DNA of 64,000 nt from Ricinus communis (Eukaryota; Streptophyta; Magnoliopsida; Malpighiales; Euphorbiaceae), in the NCBI RefSeq assembly GCF_019578655.1, contig NC_063263.1, positions 19,715,001-19,779,000 on the forward strand, in the 5' to 3' direction. The position numbers were made by a program, and so were the translations under genes. This document shows positions 57,674-64,000 of the stretch, piece after piece; positions within the stretch are counted from its first letter, which is position 1, and every line of letters starts with the position of its first letter. The notes under the pieces are model-generated. The model was not told the DNA's origin. It made no database searches and saw only the letters and a list, made by a program, of their open reading frames with translations.

Positions 57674-57786
57674 ATGTTTGAGATATTTGGATGCAAATGT
57701 TTCCATTGGAAAAAGAATAGACAATCTGTTACCATCTGAATCAGACACCTACTCTCTCCCTGCTTCTCTTCCTGATTGGCCTCCAG
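57674..57786 (+). pseudogene. Orphan first exon resembling DUF946/VPS62-like proteins
   Basis: ATG 57674 gives MFEIFGCKCFHWKKN, similar to the MFGCxCFxW start of plant DUF946 (VPS62-like) proteins. A frame change follows, then PSESDTYSLPASLPDWPPG, the conserved FSLPxPxPxWPxG box, ending at a good donor (cctccag|gtatgttc, intron from 57787). The two halves are in different frames, so the exon is broken. No second exon is found before the opposite-strand gene at 59875. Family recognition is from memory of the motif and is moderate. Confidence 0.45.
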
Positions 57787-58860
57787 GTATGTTCAGGACA
57801 AAAATCTCGCTTCTTTTTTCTTTGGTTCATGTATTTGGTTCTTAGTTTCGGATGGGTCACTGATGGTTTGTCTATTTTCTCTGCTTTACAAACTGTGAGA
57901 GTGCTTCTGGATTGTTGAATTATAGCCTTTGTATGTGAATATGCATCATGGCTTCATTCGATCTCTTTCCTTTTTTAAATATTCACTCATTTGAATGTTC
58001 ATTTTTGATCTATTTGTTTTTGTTGTTTTTTGATGGATGACCAACTTTATAATGACTCTTTAACAATAAAATTTAAAGGATTACATTAATGTTTAATTGA
58101 CTTTGAACTACAAACGTGTGTGTCAGTCTATTACTAAATTTAACCAAACTGATTCCAAACAAGACTACTTATCTTATCTTTTCATCACTTTGTTAATAAA
58201 AGAAAAATAGTAACTCATCAGATTTCCAATCTCTCGATGTAATTAAAATTAAACAAATATAGTATCTACAATCTTTTTACTAATCTTAATTTAGTTAAGA
58301 TCAACTTCTTATTAATAATATTGCATGCCACATCATTAATATGGTCCCAAAATTCTAATTTAGTGTAGAAATATATATTTTATTAAATACAATATAAGAA
58401 AAACTTATTTGAGTTGTAATGTGTGTCTGAATTAAACGAGATAATTCACAAACAATTAGGTTTAGAATATACTTTTATAAATCATACTTCAATTTATACT
58501 TCTTTTATAAAATATATGGCTTCCATAAATAATTCTAATTTTATTATAAATTGAGTCAAGAAAATAATCAAGACTTTGTTAATTTTTATTAAACTAGCAC
58601 TTCAATTATTTGATAAAAATAAAAATAAATTGTATAGAAATAACACTAAATTAATTTAAAAGTTATTAACTATAAAATTTCCTGCAGTTATTATCAATAA
58701 AATTTTCCATTGTTAGTAATCATGGTGTCTTGATTTTTCTTTGGTAGTGTCGGATCCTCTCTATCTCAATGTCTTAAACATTGACCAATATAACTTTAGA
58801 TCATTTTAGTGCCTTAATTTTTGTTTTGAGATCATAAATTGTCTTGATTTCTTAATTTTT
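57787..58860. other. AT-rich spacer
   Basis: No continuation of the orphan exon and no bounded repeat was seen. Confidence 0.4.
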
Positions 58861-59405
58861 AGGGATAAGTATATAAAAATAATTTGTGATTTTATCATTT
58901 TATAATTTTTAGTATGTAATTTTTTTCGAACAAAAAGAGACATGTGGTTCCAAATCGTGATAAAAAAGGTATTTCACCGTTAAAAAGTCTTGATTTGCTA
59001 AAATCTAGCTATCTTTATTCTGATCAACCATCATTCTTATATTTCTCGTATTTGATAATATAGATTTAGAGTTTAATAACTCAAAACGTTATTTTTTTTT
59101 ATTGTTAAATCGATTTCATCATATTAATGACTTCTTAAATCGCGATTTAACAATCAAAGATTGGAATTATGAGTTGTTAAGCTCCAAACTTGCATTATCA
59201 AACACAGACAATATGATAATGATAGCTGATCGACATAATGGGGGTCGAATCCTTGCAAATCGAGACTTTTCAACGGTAATATAATTTTTTTATCACAATT
59301 CATAACCACGTACCTCTTTTTATCTGAAAAATATCACATACTAAAAATTATAAAATAATGAAACTATATAATGCTTTTATGTATTTATTTCTAATTTTTA
59401 TCCCT
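58861..59405. mobile_element. Large foldback MITE with arms over 220 bp
   Basis: 58861 to about 59090 pairs with the reverse complement of about 59110-59405. Matching blocks are attttataatttttagtatgt (both arms), aaaaagagacatgtggtt/aaaaagaggtacgtggtt, accgttaaaaagtct/accgttgaaaagtct and tgataatatagattt-like runs. The ends are agggata/tatccct. The loop is only a few tens of bases. It lies in the spacer before the 3' end of the KNL2 gene. Confidence 0.7.
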
Positions 59406-59874
59406 CAATTAAGTTGTACAAATTGAATTAAACCTTTTCTTTGAACACTATTTCTCTTTCTTTTAATTTGAGAACATCCAAACAAATTTTTATATTATTG
59501 CTTTTTACATAAAAAATTTTAGCTTTTTGTCTTGAAAATGAAAAAAAAAATAGTATGATATTTAACATGTTGGTAAATGTGGCGAAAAGTAAATGTAACC
59601 AATTGAATAAATTACGAGGTAACAAATTAATGACTGAAATTATTTTAAATAAAATGGATGCTTGAGATTGTATTGTACCTATACATATAGGTACCGCAGT
59701 TTGACCCGATTGGAATCTTACTTTAAGAACTGAAGCAACATAATCAATGTACAATTATCCACTGCCTAGCAGGCATAACTAAAGTCTAGTAACCAACATT
59801 GACCAACATTTCAGCAAAATGTAACAAAATCTATTATGGTTGCTTAGCTAGTTTTCAGCTTTTACCCATATCAA
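59406..59874 (-). other. 3' flank of the KNL2-like gene
   Basis: AT-rich. The part near 59770-59874 is probably its 3'UTR. No other coding signal. Confidence 0.4.
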
Positions 59875-62065
59875 CTAGTCAGCCATACCGCTATAGTTCT
59901 TCCGAAGCTTCAGCCTACCAGAACTTCTGACTATAGATCTATTAGGAGTTTCAGCAACTTCCTTATCCTGTCTAGATGATATTGCTTTGGAACTTGATTT
60001 TGGAGCATCTGAAACACCTCCAGAAAGGTTCTTATCTGTTACTGATGTTGAAAGCAGAGTACTAATATCACTATCAATGGAATAGTTTGAAGAAAATTTT
60101 CTTTCCGGCTTCTTTCCTAAATTCTGGCCATCGATTGAGGAATTGGATAGAAGATTATCTTCCTGCTTGCTTCTAAGATTCCTTGATTTATACATACTTC
60201 TGGTGACAACACCTTTACTTTGGATGGTTTCTTCTTTCTTTGTATCTTTTGCATCCATATTGTCTTCGTGCATCTTGTTTGTCTTAGCCTTCTTATGGTT
60301 CCAAATATTTTCACCCGTTTCGTTATTTACAATCACAAATGAGCTACCCTTCTCAGAGTTCAAATGGGGAGGCACTGGAGTATGTTGGAAAGCACTGCCC
60401 CTGAGTTTTCCCAGGATAACATCACAAAGACAATTTTCAGAATCTTCAGCAAGGTGCATAACAAGATCACGTAGTCTTGTTGCTGGAAGATCATCCAAAG
60501 TAGACGGCATTGCGTTGGTGCCTGAAGATATGTTATGCTCAATAAAACCAGAATTTCTATGTGGAGCTTCCTGTTTAGCAGATTCTTCACCATAAAATTG
60601 AGCAACACACTCTTCCCAGTGGTATGGAAACCCAAGCTTGAATTGATTGCAAACCTATCAAGATCAACAATTGATGGGGTTTGATTCAAAAAATAAGGAG
60701 GGGAGAAGGGGATTACAGATTGAGGGAATACAACCTCAAGTTTAATTGAACTTGACTGCTTTAGGGTGGAAACAATATGCTTTTCTGACCCCAAGCAGAG
60801 TATATCCAATTTTGCATTTCTCATCTCAGGAAACCGCTAATAACTTAATTAAGTATTTAAGTAGTTCTAGTTCATGTTTCTTCTTCCCATGTACTAAAAG
60901 CCTTACATAATGCCTCAACTGAATATTACTATCGACTTACAACACAAACGGAACAGCAACATTGAGATGGGACAAAGATATTATCACACAGAAAGAAGAA
61001 TAACAACCAAATAAATAGGTACACATACCAGAAATGAGATGCCATTTTGATGTGTTTTAGACCTATTTATGAATCCACTGATTGTAATTGTGATGCCATC
61101 TATGGTCTCAAGAGTGGTGGCATCAATTCTCCTAGAAATTGGTGCAGAGAGAAAGACTCTATTTCCTAATCTTCTGCGGTATGAAAACCAGTAAAAGAAC
61201 AAATAGTGAATTCCTTATAAATCATTGAAGAATTAACTCTAAATAACTAAAGAAGCTGTAAATAGCAAAGCTACGCCAACAGAAAGAAAGAACCAAGGGT
61301 GAAATTAGCCTTTAGAAGGATGCCATATTTCCATTAACCACAACAAAATAACATGGAGTCCTAGACATAATGCATCTCACTAAGACATAATCAATTAAAC
61401 AAACACATTATATCAATTTCAGCAGTTGTAGACATAATGCATTTTAAACTTAAGCGGTTAAAAGAAAGCATATCCAGTCAGAAGTCACAACAATTTTAAC
61501 CATGCAAAACCAAAATGAGAAATTCTACTGAAAATCCTCACTGGGTTCTTAAATTAAATGAGAATCCATATGAGAAATCTCGAGTAATCATGTGAACATG
61601 GTCTATATACTATTGGGTCTTCTGAAGGAGACTGAAATGAGCAAATCAATTAAGTTCCCGAATTCTCGTTTTAAGCTATTAAATTATAAAGATCCTATTA
61701 CAACCAGCAATTTTGGACAATCAATTTGATCAAGGAAGAATTTTAATGGAGAAAAAAAGAAAAAAGAAAAGTAAAGAAAATTCATACTGTCTTGAAGCGA
61801 GGCCAGCAACAGAAATCCGCCTGCTGTCAGCCTTGAGTAGCCACCAATCGTGCAATAACACCTGCACAAAGCAAATAATACAACAACAACAACAGTAAAA
61901 ATCAACGACTAATAACTTAAGATTAACAGAGAAAGTGAGTCGTGATCTATATTTTACAGATTTGAGAGACAAGGAAGAGGCAGGAGTGATGGGTGTCCTA
62001 TCAGACTGAGAATGGTGTGAAGATGGGTCTGTTTGGTTTCTGCCGCTGCTCCCGCCTTTCCACAT
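59875..62065 (-). CDS. KNL2: SANTA-domain protein, KNL2-type kinetochore assembly factor (beta-like)
   Basis: Complement join of 61958-62065, 61788-61861, 61029-61173 and 59875-60654 (108+74+145+780 nt, in phase, 368 aa); ATG at 62065. Exons 2-4 together encode a SANTA domain at about residues 37-125: VLLHDWWLLKADSRRISVAG, then RVFLSAPISRRIDATTLETI, ITISGFINRSKTHQNG, and FKLGFPYHWEEC. KNL2 proteins help deposit the centromeric histone CENH3. The rest is Ser/Lys-rich and probably disordered, with basic patches (GVVTRSMYKSRNLR). The C-terminus has RSSGRLKLRKNYSG, which resembles only the beginning of a CENPC-k motif. The absence of a complete motif and the short length fit the beta-KNL2 (EMB1674-like) group rather than alpha-KNL2. 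Nuclear location is expected. Confidence 0.85.
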
Positions 62066-63255
62066 TATTTTTCATTTTAGGGCGGGAATCATTTGCATTC
62101 CTTTATAAACTTTGTTCGAGAGATCCTGTGTAGAAAGTGCTGCTTCGTTTCTTCTTATTGGGATAAGAGACCTTCGACTATTTCTTTTTCTTTTTCTTTT
62201 TCTGAATTATGTTACCAAAAATTTCATAATTTTGCTATTAAGTTAATTATTTCTTATCTTCTTTTTCCTTTTTCCCTTCATTCTCTTCAATTTTCTGACT
62301 ATGTTTATATTTCTTCCCTAATTTTCTTTAGTTGTCTGGGGGCAGCCCACTTTGTGTTTATTTATTCTATTCTCTTCTCTTTCTTTTCTATTTATTCGTG
62401 TGAAATGACAATAGATCTTTAGATATATTTTATTGGTGATATTTAGGTTCTTTTTCTCTAAATTCTTTATATTTGGTTTCTTTATACTAATTTGAATAGA
62501 AATTTATAGATTTTTCTTTATGAAAGTGTTTTTAATCCCCATCATATGATTGTAAGTATTTTTGATTTTTTAATATGGAAGTTTTATTTAAAAAAAATTA
62601 TTTAAATGTTTCATACAATCCGATTCATTAAAGAGACGAAGAAATTAATCGAGCGAAATATGTTATATTTATCAATTTTAATTTTTTTTAATAAATTTTA
62701 AATTCAATAAGTCTTTTATTTTATATTTTTTACAGAGCTGCTTGTAATATTTATACATATGAAAATATATAATTTAGATTTCATGAATAAAAGATCTATA
62801 TTTTCTTCTAAAAAATAAGTTAACTATTTTTTTATGCTTAAATTTTAAATTTATAATATTTTATCCTAATAATAAACATAATGAAAATTTTAAGGGTTTT
62901 TTTTAGTGTTATCCTATCTTTACAATGGTTAGTTAATAAAAACACTTTACCATTTATCCTAATATATGATGTGATTATCCTTAACCTGAAACTGATCGAG
63001 TTTAGGCAATTAATTCAGTTTTGTTTTTATAACTTTTTAGCCACTTTGAAAACCAATAACTTTTCAGAAGTAGCCATCCCAATTGTAGAAGTATTTAATT
63101 CATAAGAAAATAAATTTAATTCTTGAATTTCACATTAAATATCAAACAGTACAAAAATAAACTTATCAAACAGTACAAAAATAAACTTTTATTATTAGAT
63201 TAAAATGATCTAATTTGGACGAAATTGTAGGTATGATCAGATATGCACTTAAGTG
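62066..63255. other. KNL2 promoter and AT-rich spacer
   Basis: The first few hundred bases are the likely 5'UTR and promoter of the minus-strand KNL2 gene. The rest has no coding or repeat structure I can support, apart from a short direct repeat (aacagtacaaaaataaactt) at about 63145-63188. Confidence 0.4.
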
Positions 63256-63911
63256 TAGGGATGGCAGTTATGCGATTATTCTTGCATATCTATTCGATCC
63301 AACCCTGATAGGAAGAATACGGATAATTATAAGTGGATTTGAAATGAGTTTGAAATTGAATTTTAATATCTATATTGGATCAGATTTAAATTTAAATTTT
63401 CGATATTCACTATCTGAATCCAGTTATTTAAACGGATACGAGTATAAAATACCAGAATCTAGTATCTGATATATATTTAAATGACATACATATATATTAT
63501 GTGTATGAAATAAAATAATAAAAATAATTATAATTATAAAATTTTATTTAAAATTATATGGTTTAGATTTTATAATTTTTTTATTAATTTTTATTAATAC
63601 ATTTAAAATTTAATTATTATAAACAGGTTTGCATATGGATATTCGACTAATTACTTGAATATTTATATAAATGAGTATTTAATGGGTAGGGTACCCACTA
63701 CTTATTTAAATATTCATAAAATTTATGTAATAGGGTTTTTATCGGGTTCGGATAATATGTAGGTATTTCTATTTAGATTTAAGACGAGTTCAGATAGCAA
63801 AAGTAATTTTTTAAATGGATTTAGAATGGGTATTTCAAGTATGTATATTTTAACCGAGTTCGAGTTCAAATATCCTTAAATGAACGAGTACCCTATCTAT
63901 TGTAATTCCTA
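63256..63911. mobile_element. hAT-like MITE with 8-bp target duplication
   Basis: Starts tagggatggcagt; the reverse complement of the end is taggaattacaat, giving a degenerate inverted terminus of about 12 bp. The flanking 8-mers cttaagtg (63248-63255) and ctcaattg (63912-63919) match at 6 of 8. The interior has the gatccaaccctgata and gggttcggataatatgta type of sequence common in plant hAT-derived repeats. No transposase. Confidence 0.6.
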
Positions 63912-64000
63912 CTCAATTGTACTTCAGTGATCACAATATCATAAGGCTAGCGTGTAGAATGGAGTTGCCATTTGAGTAGTCACTAACATACTTTTTCTAA

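Noticed and set aside
59102..59284. 60-codon open frame
   Set aside because: Lies in one arm of the foldback element at 58861-59405; not a gene.
1..64000. tRNA, rRNA, CRISPR or bacterial-type operons
   Set aside because: No cloverleaf with plausible A and B boxes, no rRNA core sequences, and no spaced direct-repeat arrays were seen. A tRNA scan could still find something I missed by eye.

Overview
This 64-kb window is plant nuclear DNA. The genes are split by GT-AG introns, the spacers are very AT-rich, and there are plant-only gene families (LRK10-like receptor kinases, NAC proteins), a Ty1/copia element primed by initiator Met-tRNA, and many MITEs. Protein similarity recalled from memory points to a eudicot, plausibly Malpighiales/Euphorbiaceae; no search was run. 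I joined exons by hand from splice signals and phase. Several long open frames begin at TTG, and there I moved the start to the first in-frame ATG.

Layout. 0.5-1.0 kb: 3' stub of a copia element. 1.5-9.3 kb: two LRK10L-type receptor-like kinases in divergent (head-to-head) orientation. 10.5-12.4 kb: a single-exon unknown membrane-associated protein on the minus strand, with a 5'UTR intron. 12.8-19.4 kb: a transposon graveyard with nested inverted-repeat elements and a probable 2.8-kb solo LTR inserted in one of two head-to-head MITE copies. 19.5-30.8 kb: a tandem segmental duplication, each copy carrying an intronless atypical NAC gene, with a structurally complete but mutated 5.06-kb copia element between them. 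34.3-41.9 kb: a 14-coding-exon nucleotide-sugar transporter of the UDP-galactose/CMP-sialic acid transporter type. 44.6-46.3 kb: decayed LINE. 47.8-52.6 kb: a 7-exon, probably plastid-targeted protein of unknown function. 53.4-56.2 kb: a GOT1 vesicle-transport gene. 57.7 kb: an apparent orphan first exon of a DUF946/VPS62-like gene. 59.9-62.1 kb: a SANTA-domain KNL2 kinetochore-assembly gene on the minus strand, lacking a recognisable full CENPC-k motif. 63.3-63.9 kb: a hAT-like MITE.

The genes do not form one pathway. They are a normal mix of housekeeping functions (sugar-nucleotide import into Golgi/ER, ER-Golgi traffic, centromere assembly, a plastid protein) and lineage-expanded families (LRK10L, atypical NAC). 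I found no bacterial-type operon, CRISPR array or biosynthetic cluster. The best leads are the NAC pair whose C-termini diverge through a one-base frame shift (tail-anchor-like versus soluble), the beta-type KNL2, the TraB-like unknown protein, the nested transposon stratigraphy, and a roughly 150-bp segment shared between a transporter intron and the DNA downstream of a NAC gene.
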